DNA of 64,000 bases, from the NCBI RefSeq assembly GCF_014084105.1, contig NZ_CP048289.1, positions 9,061,922-9,125,921 on the forward strand. Reading direction: 5' to 3'. Positions within the stretch are counted from its first letter, which is position 1; every line of letters starts with the position of its first letter. Under the pieces are notes generated by a model. It searched no databases. It was not told the origin of the DNA and saw only the letters and a list, made by a program, of their open reading frames with translations. A program made the position numbers and the translations under genes. This document shows positions 41,265 to 48,170 of the stretch, piece by piece. The stretch is from Streptacidiphilus sp. P02-A3a (GTDB taxonomy: Bacteria > Actinomycetota > Actinomycetes > Streptomycetales > Streptomycetaceae).

Positions 41265-42211
41265 TTCGCGTCTCCTGCCTTCGCCGCCTTGAGCGCCGCC
41301 TCGATCCCCTGCAACTCGCTTACCTGCCACTGCTGGAAGGTGTCCCCGGCCGGGCTGAGGGTCTCGGTGACGGTGGCCACCGGGATCCCCTCCTGCCTGG
41401 CCAGCCGCACCTGGGCGGTGACGTCCGGGGTGGAGTTCTGGGTGTTGTAGACGTAGATCCTGATCTGCTTGTCCCGGATCTGCTGGTCGATCAGGGACTT
41501 GTCGGCGGCGGTGGGGTCGCTGCCCTCGCTCATCGCGTCCAGGAAGCTCTCCGGGGTGATCATCTTCAGCCCGAGCCCCTCGGCGAGCGGGGTGACGATG
41601 GACTCCGACGCGCCGATCGGCGTGCCCGCGTAGCCCGCCCGGATCGAGGCGATCAGCTGGTTGTACGGGGCCAGCGTCCGCGTCTCGAAGACGCTCTCGC
41701 GCTGGTCGAAGTACTCGGCGTCGGCCGGGTCCAGCTTCTGGTAGTCGGCGGTCATCCGCGCGATCACCCGGCGCACGTCGTCCGGGGAGTACCAGCGGTG
41801 CGGGTTGCCGCCGGGCGCGACGCCGACCAGGTCGCCGACGTTCAGCTCGGTGCGCCCGCTGTCGGCGTTGGTCGCCAGCAGCTTGTCGGCCCAGCCGTCG
41901 TAGCCGATGCCGTTGACGATCGCCAGCTGCGCGGTGGTCAGCGTGCGGGCGTCGGAGGTGGTCGGCTCGTAGGAGTGCGGGTCGGTGTCCGGGTTGCTGA
42001 TGATGCTGGTCACCCGGGCGTGGCTGCCGCCGAGTTGGGCGGCGATGCTGCCCCAGAAGTTCTCCGCGGCCACCACCTGCACCACCCGGCCGCCGTCGGT
42101 GCCCGCGGTGCTACCCGTCGCCGTCGAGCAGGCGCCGGTCAGCGCGAGGACCGCGAGGACCAGGGCGACGGCGCCGACCGGGCGGGCGCGGCGGGACGGG
42201 GTGGGGACCAT
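41261..42211 (-). CDS. znuA: Zinc-type ABC transporter substrate-binding lipoprotein
   Basis: The 316-residue protein has a lipoprotein signal peptide ending in the lipobox LTGAC, then a cluster A-I metal-binding fold (VVAAENFWGSIAAQLGG, DPHSYEPTTSD, NPHRWYSPDDV). The His-rich loop of E. coli ZnuA is absent. The start is ATG 42211 with GAGGAGAG about eight bases upstream. Two Zur-like sites lie 50-100 bp upstream, so zinc is the most likely metal. Confidence 0.85.
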   Translation of the reverse strand: MVPTPSRRARPVGAVALVLAVLALTGACSTATGSTAGTDGGRVVQVVAAENFWGSIAAQLGGSHARVTSIISNPDTDPHSYEPTTSDARTLTTAQLAIVNGIGYDGWADKLLATNADSGRTELNVGDLVGVAPGGNPHRWYSPDDVRRVIARMTADYQKLDPADAEYFDQRESVFETRTLAPYNQLIASIRAGYAGTPIGASESIVTPLAEGLGLKMITPESFLDAMSEGSDPTAADKSLIDQQIRDKQIRIYVYNTQNSTPDVTAQVRLARQEGIPVATVTETLSPAGDTFQQWQVSELQGIEAALKAAKAGDAK

Positions 42212-42260
42212 GGAGCGGGCTCTCCTCGGGCAGTGGAGCGGATACGCCTTCCAGGCTAGA

Positions 42261-42275
42261 TGAAAATGATTCCCA
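42261..42275 (-). promoter_or_regulatory. Zur-box-like site upstream of the zinc importer
   Basis: TGAAAATGATTCCCA closely matches the actinobacterial Zur palindrome (TGAAAATGATTTTCA type), 50 bp upstream of the znuA start. Zur would repress the operon when zinc is sufficient. Confidence 0.65.
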
Positions 42276-42299
42276 CTACTACCCGGATGGCGGTAGAGA

Positions 42300-42314
42300 T
42301 GAAAACCATTACCG
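42300..42314 (-). promoter_or_regulatory. Second, weaker Zur-box-like site
   Basis: TGAAAACCATTACCG keeps the TGAAAA half-site and ATT centre of the first box, 39 bp away. Its right half is degenerate. Two sites suggest tandem Zur binding. Confidence 0.45.
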
Positions 42315-42559
42315 TTCTGTAACCTGACCCACCGCCACCACCGGCTACCACGTGTCACCTATGTGACCCGCACCACACTTTCGGCCCCAATTCGCTTACT
42401 TGGCACTGACACATCAAGTTCGTCTACTACGGTTTATCGGACTTGTTTCCTCCGAATCCTGCCGGTCGCCGCCCCGAAGGAGCGTCCGGTCGCCCATGAC
42501 GGATCCGCCTCGGTTGACGAGAGCTTGCTGACTTCGATGAAGAATCACCGCGACACCGG

Positions 42560-43873
42560 GTGCGGCCCGTGAGGTTCTCGGCCCGTCCCTTCCGCCCTCA
42601 GCACAAGAGTCAGGAGACCCGCCCGAGGCGGCCCGCCGCCCCGCCCGGCAGACCGTTACCGGACCAGCCCACCGCGAACCTCACCGCCCCGGCGCCCCCG
42701 CCGCTGGCCGCCCACGAGATCGCCCTGCTGCGGGCCAGCGTGGAACTGGTCGGGCCGCTGGCCGGGGAGCTCACGGTCTACTTCTACGCCATCCTGTTCG
42801 CCCGGTACCCGCAGGTTCGCGACCTGTTCCCGGCCGAGATGGACGTGCAGCGGGACCGGCTGCTCCGGGGGCTGCTGCGGATCGTCGAGCTGGTCGACGA
42901 CCCGGACAACCTGGTCCGGTTCTGTGCCCGACTGGGCCGTGACCACCGCAAGTTCGGCGCGCTGAACGGGCACTACCCGGCCGTGGGCGCGTGCCTGCTG
43001 GACTCGCTGGCCCGCTACGCGGGCCCGGCCTGGAGCCCGGAGCTGGCCTCCATCTGGACCCGCGCCTACACCCTGGTGGCCGAGGTGATGTCCGCGGCCG
43101 CCGACGAGGACGCGCTGCTCGGGCCCGCCGTGCGGCAGGCCGAGATCATCCACCACGTCCAGCGGGGACACGGCATCGCCGAGGTCACCGTGCGTCCGGA
43201 GAGCCCCTACCCGTACCTGGCCGGCCAGTACGCCAGCATGGAGACGCCGTGGCAGCCCAGGGCCTGGCGCTACTACTCGCCCGCGCACGCCCCGCGCGCC
43301 GACGCCACCCTCACCTTCCACATCCGCGCCGTCCCCGGCGGCCGGGTCAGCGTCCCGCTGGTCCACCAGGCCGTGGTCGGTGACGTGGTCAGGCTGGGCC
43401 CGGCCCAGGGCGACATGGTGCTGGACCCCGACACCAGCCGCGACCTGGTCTGCGTCGCCGGGGGGACCGGCCTGGCGCCGATCCAGGCGCTGATCGAGCA
43501 GGCCGCGCGCGGCGGCGAGCAGCGCTTCGCCGACGTGTTCATCGGGGCCCGCACCGCGGACGAGCTGTACGGGCTGGACACCATGCTCCGGATGTCCCAG
43601 CGCCACCACTGGCTGTCGGTCCGCGCGGCCGTGTCGAACGAGCGGATCCCCGGCCTCGAAGGCACCCTCCCGGAGATCCTGCGGGACTTCGGCCCCTGGT
43701 ACCGGCACGACGCGTTCCTGTCCGGCCCGGTGGAGATGGTCACCCAGGCCTCGTACACCCTCCAGCGCCAGGGCGTGTCCCCGGCGCGCATCCACCACGA
43801 CCCTTTCGACGTCCCCGTGCTGGAGGCAGCGCTGCTGCCCCGACGGGTCGAAGCGGAGGCCCGGCAACTGTGA
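42560..43873 (+). CDS. Flavohemoglobin-like globin/FAD-NAD reductase
   Basis: The 437-residue protein has a Pro/Arg-rich extension (1-48) and a globin domain (50-185) with the B10-type Tyr in LTVYFYAILF and proximal His129 in LGRDHRKFGAL. A ferredoxin-reductase-like module follows, with the FAD motif RYYS (237-240) and NAD-binding AGGTGLAPI (300-308). Such proteins oxidise NO to nitrate or serve as reductases. Start GTG 42560; GTG 42569 is also possible. Its stop overlaps the NOS start by four bases (GTGA), so the products are co-produced with nitric oxide synthase. Confidence 0.85.
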   Translation: MRPVRFSARPFRPQHKSQETRPRRPAAPPGRPLPDQPTANLTAPAPPPLAAHEIALLRASVELVGPLAGELTVYFYAILFARYPQVRDLFPAEMDVQRDRLLRGLLRIVELVDDPDNLVRFCARLGRDHRKFGALNGHYPAVGACLLDSLARYAGPAWSPELASIWTRAYTLVAEVMSAAADEDALLGPAVRQAEIIHHVQRGHGIAEVTVRPESPYPYLAGQYASMETPWQPRAWRYYSPAHAPRADATLTFHIRAVPGGRVSVPLVHQAVVGDVVRLGPAQGDMVLDPDTSRDLVCVAGGTGLAPIQALIEQAARGGEQRFADVFIGARTADELYGLDTMLRMSQRHHWLSVRAAVSNERIPGLEGTLPEILRDFGPWYRHDAFLSGPVEMVTQASYTLQRQGVSPARIHHDPFDVPVLEAALLPRRVEAEARQL

Positions 43874-45123
43874 CAGCCCGCGACCAGGACAGGCGCCCCG
43901 CCCCGCACGGCGTCCGCCTTCCGCAGCAGCAGCCGGACGACGCCCCGGTGTCGCTGTTCCACCGCGCCCGCCCCGCCTCCGGCAACCGGCGGCCGCCCGA
44001 GCACGCGCACCTGCTGGCCGAGGCCGACTCCTTCGTCCGCCAGTTCGCCGAGGAGAACCCCGGCTCCGGCGACCCCACCCGGCGGCTGCGCGAGGTGCAG
44101 GCCTCGATCGAGGCGCACGGCAGCTACGAGCACACCCCCGAGGAACTGGTCTTCGGCGCGCGGATGGCCTGGCGCAACGCCGCCCGCTGCATCGGCAGGC
44201 TGTACTGGAACAACCTGACGGTGCGCGACCTGCGGCACCTGAGCCACCCCGACGACATCGCCCAGCAGAGCGTCGAGCACCTGCGGCTGGCCACCAACGG
44301 CGGCCGGATCAGGCCGGTCATCAGCGTCTTCGCCGCCGACCAGCGCCGACGTCCGGCGCCCCGCCTGCTCAACGAACAGCTGGTGCGCTACGCGGACGAC
44401 CCGCGCAGCGCGCCCCGGACCGCGCTGGCCCGGCAACTCGGCTGGCAGGGCGGCCGGGAGGAGTTCGACGTGCTGCCGCTGCTGGTGCAGTCCGCGCCGG
44501 ACCGCGCGCCGGAGTACTACGAGCTGCCCGACGACGCGGTGCTCCAGGTCCCGCTCACCCACCCCCGGCACCCCGGCTTCGCCGAGCTGGGCCTGCGCTG
44601 GTACGCCGTCCCGGCGGTGTCGGACATGACCCTGGAGATCGGCGGCATCAGCTATCCCGCGGCCCCCTTCAACGGCTGGTACCTGGGCACCGAGATCGGC
44701 TCGCGCAACCTCGGCGACACCGACCGCTACCACATGCTGCCGGCGGTGGCGAAGCTGTTCGAGCTGGACACCAGCAGCGACCGGACCCTGTGGCAGGACC
44801 GCGCCCTGGTGGAACTCAACCTGGCGGTGCTGCACTCCTTCGAGGCCGCCGGGGTGACCATGGCCGACCACCACACCGAGTCGGCCCGCTTCCTCACCCA
44901 CGTCGACCGCGAACGGCGCCACGGCCGCTCGGTGCCCGCCGACTGGAGCTGGATCGTGCCCCCGCTGTCGGGCTCGGCGACAGCCGTGTTCCACCAGTAC
45001 TACGAACTACCCGACGACCGCCGACGCCCCGCCTTCCTGCACCGGCCCACCCCCTGGTCCACCGGCCGACCCCCGTCCCAGCCGTTCCACCCGGCCACCT
45101 GCCCGGTCCCCCGGACGCCGTAG
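43870..45123 (+). CDS. nos: Bacterial nitric oxide synthase oxygenase
   Basis: The 417-residue protein is a NOS oxygenase domain that oxidises arginine to citrulline and NO. The heme-thiolate Cys107 lies in MAWRNAARCIGRLYWNN and the substrate-binding Glu275 in NGWYLGTEIGSRN. The pterin-side region (PADWSWIVPPLSGSATAVF) is also present. No reductase domain is fused, as usual in bacteria. About 40 extra N-terminal residues precede the core. It starts with GTG 43870 inside the flavohemoglobin-like stop codon, which makes that protein the obvious electron donor or NO-handling partner. Confidence 0.92.
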   Translation: MTARDQDRRPAPHGVRLPQQQPDDAPVSLFHRARPASGNRRPPEHAHLLAEADSFVRQFAEENPGSGDPTRRLREVQASIEAHGSYEHTPEELVFGARMAWRNAARCIGRLYWNNLTVRDLRHLSHPDDIAQQSVEHLRLATNGGRIRPVISVFAADQRRRPAPRLLNEQLVRYADDPRSAPRTALARQLGWQGGREEFDVLPLLVQSAPDRAPEYYELPDDAVLQVPLTHPRHPGFAELGLRWYAVPAVSDMTLEIGGISYPAAPFNGWYLGTEIGSRNLGDTDRYHMLPAVAKLFELDTSSDRTLWQDRALVELNLAVLHSFEAAGVTMADHHTESARFLTHVDRERRHGRSVPADWSWIVPPLSGSATAVFHQYYELPDDRRRPAFLHRPTPWSTGRPPSQPFHPATCPVPRTP

Positions 45124-45142
45124 GGACCACGCAGGCGACCGG

Positions 45143-45646
45143 TCAGCCGAGCGGGCCGAGCAGGATGCCGAGCGAGGTCAGCACCAGGAACACCGCCGAC
45201 CAGGACATGCCCTGGCGGATGTGGCGGTACTTGGCCCAGGTCAGCCGGGAGAGGACCGCCAGCTGGTTCAGGTCGCGGTCCAGCGGGTCGGTCATGCGCA
45301 CGACCTCGGCCAGGGCCAGTACCGACGGGATCATCGCCGTGTCGCCGAAGTAGTGCGCCCGTCGGTCCTGCGGGGTGCCGGTGTTGGGTGCCACCGCCAG
45401 CCCGAGCAGGATCAGCGCCGGGACCCAGGCGGCGCAGCCGGCCCAGAAGAGGGTCGCCGCGAACGGGCCGAGGCGGTGCGGCGTCACCGCGCCGGTACTG
45501 GTCGCGGCGATCAGCGCGGCCAGCGCCGCGATCAGCGCCGACAGCACGGCACCGGCCTTCTGGTCCGCCTTGACCATCTCCTCCCGGGTCTCGGCGACCA
45601 GTGCCCGGGCCAACGTGACCACGTGGCTGGTTTCGGGGGAAGTCAC
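45143..45646 (-). CDS. Pycsar-effector-like (PycTM/DUF5706) membrane protein
   Basis: The 167-residue protein has a short cytoplasmic helix with the family-like motif KADQKAGAVLSALIAAL and membrane helices at about 33-50, 62-85 and 147-165. Between the last two is a soluble helical segment (DRRAHYFGDTAMIPSVLALA). Proteins of this type serve as membrane-disrupting effectors of cyclic-pyrimidine (Pycsar) defence. It starts at GTG 45646 and lies 86 bp after a five-gene block that includes a nucleotide-cyclase-like gene. The assignment rests on motif and topology seen by eye. Confidence 0.7.
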   Translation of the reverse strand: MTSPETSHVVTLARALVAETREEMVKADQKAGAVLSALIAALAALIAATSTGAVTPHRLGPFAATLFWAGCAAWVPALILLGLAVAPNTGTPQDRRAHYFGDTAMIPSVLALAEVVRMTDPLDRDLNQLAVLSRLTWAKYRHIRQGMSWSAVFLVLTSLGILLGPLG

Positions 45647-45732
45647 AGACTCTGTCCCTTCGCTCGCGGCAGGTGTGCTGTTGCGTTCGCGGCGTGGTGG
45701 CCGACCCGGGGGACCGGGTCGGCCACCGCGGG

Positions 45733-47052
45733 TCAGCCGACGGAGCCGACCCGGGTCAGCTCCGCCTCCAGCTTGTTGACGGCCTGGCTGACCCGGATGT
45801 TCATGGCGGCCACGTGCTCCCGCCGGGCGGCGTCGAACTCCGCCTTGCGTTCCCGCGTCCGCTGCTCGGCGTCGGCCCGCTCGACCTCCATCCGGGCCAT
45901 CGCCTTCCGCTCGTCGGTGCGCAGCAGCTCCTTGAAGATCAGGACCGCGCTGCTGCTCCGCTCCGTCAGCAGCCGCTCGTAGGTGGTCTCCCCGCTGAGG
46001 AACTTCACCAGCACCGGCAGTACGTCGATGACGACGAACAGCAGCCGGATCAGCCAGACACCGACGAACAGCACGACGTTGCCGCCGGCCAGCCGGTCCA
46101 GCGCGCTCATCCGGTCCAACACCCCGATGCTGCCCTGGGTGGACCGCAGTTGCGCCACCTGCTTGTTGATCAGCGCGGTGCGGGTGGCCAGGAAGTCGCT
46201 CCGGGAGTCGGCGACGGAGCCCTCAAGGGAGGAGATCGTCCTGTTCATGGCGCTCAGCCTGCTGCTGTCCTGCTGGATGTCGTGATCGCCGCTGTAGGCC
46301 TGCGCGACCGAGCGCAGGCGGACGCACTCCGAGGAGCGGGTCCAGGTGCCGGTACCGGCGATGGGGATCTCCTTGGCGCACTCACTCAGCACCTGGCCGT
46401 TGATCGTGTCGAGCCGGTTCTGCTCCTGGTTCACCTGCTGCCGCAGCGCCGAGGCGCTCTGCTGCACCTCCGCCAGCTCGCTCTGCTGCGTCGGCGCGTT
46501 CGCGTCGATGCTCAGGGTGAGCTCCCCGCAACCCGCGACCACCTGACCGGGGGCCGGGTTGCAGCGCACCAGGTCACTGCTCAGCGTGTGCAGTGCGGCG
46601 TACCGCTGGGACTCCACCTGCTCGACTATCGAGGTCTCGAAGATCCGGAGCACCAGCGGCTCCGCGACCACCGCGCCGATCAGCAGCGACACCAGGATCC
46701 TGGTCACCACCGGCGCCACCCGGCGCCGGAGCAGTGGCTGCGGGGCGACCAGCCAGCGGTCCAGGTGCAGCACGAAGACGCCCCACAGCAGGGCGGGCAG
46801 CAGAGCCACCCAGGACGGCCTGCCCAGAGCCTCGTTGACGAAGTTCCACATCGAGAACGCGGCGATGGCGGAGGTGCCGAGCATGACCGCGCCCAGTGCG
46901 GTGTGGCGGCTGCGCTCGTGCCAGATGATCTCCAGCAGGTCCTCGTCCACACCGGTCAGACCGCGCAGTCGGCGGCCGAGGTCGAGTCCGCGCGGGTGGG
47001 ACGGCTCGGTCGGCCTGCCGAAGCCGTCCGGCAGGCGGCGCGTCTCAGTCAA
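45733..47052 (-). CDS. DUF4407 family membrane protein
   Basis: The 439-residue protein has membrane helices at about 53-72, 82-99, 116-134 and 324-346, with a large soluble insertion (about 140-320, coiled coil, four cysteines) between the third and fourth, and a charged C-terminal coiled coil. This matches DUF4407, for which no biochemical role is known. Start TTG 47052 follows GAGGAGGG and overlaps the stop of the upstream SPFH-like gene by eight bases. The topology suits a membrane platform for signalling or effector assembly. Confidence 0.72.
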   Translation of the reverse strand: MTETRRLPDGFGRPTEPSHPRGLDLGRRLRGLTGVDEDLLEIIWHERSRHTALGAVMLGTSAIAAFSMWNFVNEALGRPSWVALLPALLWGVFVLHLDRWLVAPQPLLRRRVAPVVTRILVSLLIGAVVAEPLVLRIFETSIVEQVESQRYAALHTLSSDLVRCNPAPGQVVAGCGELTLSIDANAPTQQSELAEVQQSASALRQQVNQEQNRLDTINGQVLSECAKEIPIAGTGTWTRSSECVRLRSVAQAYSGDHDIQQDSSRLSAMNRTISSLEGSVADSRSDFLATRTALINKQVAQLRSTQGSIGVLDRMSALDRLAGGNVVLFVGVWLIRLLFVVIDVLPVLVKFLSGETTYERLLTERSSSAVLIFKELLRTDERKAMARMEVERADAEQRTRERKAEFDAARREHVAAMNIRVSQAVNKLEAELTRVGSVG

Positions 47053-48118
47053 GGAGACCCTCCTCGTCCCCGATGAACTCGTCCTGCGGGCGCTGCGCAC
47101 GCGACGGCTTGGCGAATCCGGTGCCCCCGCCGCCGCGACCGGGCCCGAGCGCGGACGGGGACGCACCCGCGTCGGCCTCCCCCGATCGGCCCTCCAGCAC
47201 CTGCTGCAGGATCTGGTGGTAGTCGACGAACGACTCCGAGCCGCCCATCTGTTCGAGCAGCCGCAGCACCAACTGCGCCTCCAGGTTCCCCCGCTGCACG
47301 GCCGCTTCGTACTCCCGGGCGGCGGCCAGCGCCTCCCGCTCGGCCGTCCGGTTCGCCTCGGCCCCCTCCGCCGCGCGCCGCTCGTTGGCGAGTTGGCCGA
47401 CCGCGACCTCGCCCCGGGCCACGGCCAGGGCGTTGAGCCAGTCGCCGCCCTGCTCGATCAGGCCGACCAGGCGCTGGGTGTTGATGTTCTCGAAGGTGTG
47501 CCGCCTCGCGTCCAGTTCCCCGGTGCGGGCGACGCTGATCAGGTCCTGCTCGTGCCGGGCCACGTCCGCGGGGGTCAGTACCTCGACGGCGAGGAACTCG
47601 ACGGCCATCCCCTCGATGTCCGGCGGGTTGATCGCGCTGTACGCCTGCATCCGGTGGGTGGCCTGCTCCCGCACGACGTTGACCTCGTGCATCGAGTGGC
47701 AGGAGCCGACCCCGGCCAGCTTCGTGTCGCGTCGCAGGTAGGCGCCCAGGGGCGCGGTCACGTCGGTGATGCCGCAGCGGACCACCGCGACCGGGTCGGT
47801 GACCTGGCAGGTGAAGGACGCACGCAGGGTGAACCTGCTGGCCTCGCTCTGCGAGGGCACCTCCCAGTCCACCTGCACGATGCGGACCCGCAGGTCCACC
47901 AGGCTGACCGCGGACGCGTCCAGCACGTCGGAGTGGGAGGGGTCGAACCGCGTTCCGGTCGGGAGCTCCCGCCAGTTGCCGTCGACCTGGAAGACGTAGG
48001 TCGCTCCCGGGGGCAGCTCCGGCACGTCCTCGCGGCGGGTCCGCCGGAACAGCCGGCTCTCCAGCCGTGCCAGGGCCTTCTCGTTGATCAGGGGGTAGTC
48101 CACTGTCGTCGCCTCCAT
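47045..48118 (-). CDS. SPFH/band-7-like protein with coiled coil
   Basis: The 357-residue soluble protein has a beta-rich N-terminal half (VDLRVRIVQVDWEVPSQSE, RASFTCQVTDPVAVVRCGI) that resembles the SPFH/band-7 fold, then long Ala/Glu-rich helices and a Gly-rich, acidic tail. No membrane helix is visible, so it would attach through a partner. The start is ATG 48118. Its stop overlaps the DUF4407 start, which points to a joint membrane scaffold. The SPFH call is by pattern only. Confidence 0.5.
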   Translation of the reverse strand: MEATTVDYPLINEKALARLESRLFRRTRREDVPELPPGATYVFQVDGNWRELPTGTRFDPSHSDVLDASAVSLVDLRVRIVQVDWEVPSQSEASRFTLRASFTCQVTDPVAVVRCGITDVTAPLGAYLRRDTKLAGVGSCHSMHEVNVVREQATHRMQAYSAINPPDIEGMAVEFLAVEVLTPADVARHEQDLISVARTGELDARRHTFENINTQRLVGLIEQGGDWLNALAVARGEVAVGQLANERRAAEGAEANRTAEREALAAAREYEAAVQRGNLEAQLVLRLLEQMGGSESFVDYHQILQQVLEGRSGEADAGASPSALGPGRGGGGTGFAKPSRAQRPQDEFIGDEEGLLD

Positions 48119-48124
48119 GTGCGC

Positions 48125-48170
48125 GTCAGAGTGCCGTGCGTGTCAGAGTGCCGGGCCTGTCAGAGTGCCG
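48125..48170. repeat. Three direct 12-bp repeats at the STAND/SPFH gene junction
   Basis: GTCAGAGTGCCG occurs at 48125, 48142 and 48159 with a 17-bp period. The third copy covers the stop codon of the STAND-like gene. They lie in the leader of the SPFH-like gene and could be a local duplication or a binding site. Confidence 0.8.

Noticed and set aside
42261..42314. DtxR/IdeR iron box
   Set aside because: The sequence matches the TGAAAATGATT Zur type and lacks the TTAGGTTAGG core of iron boxes.
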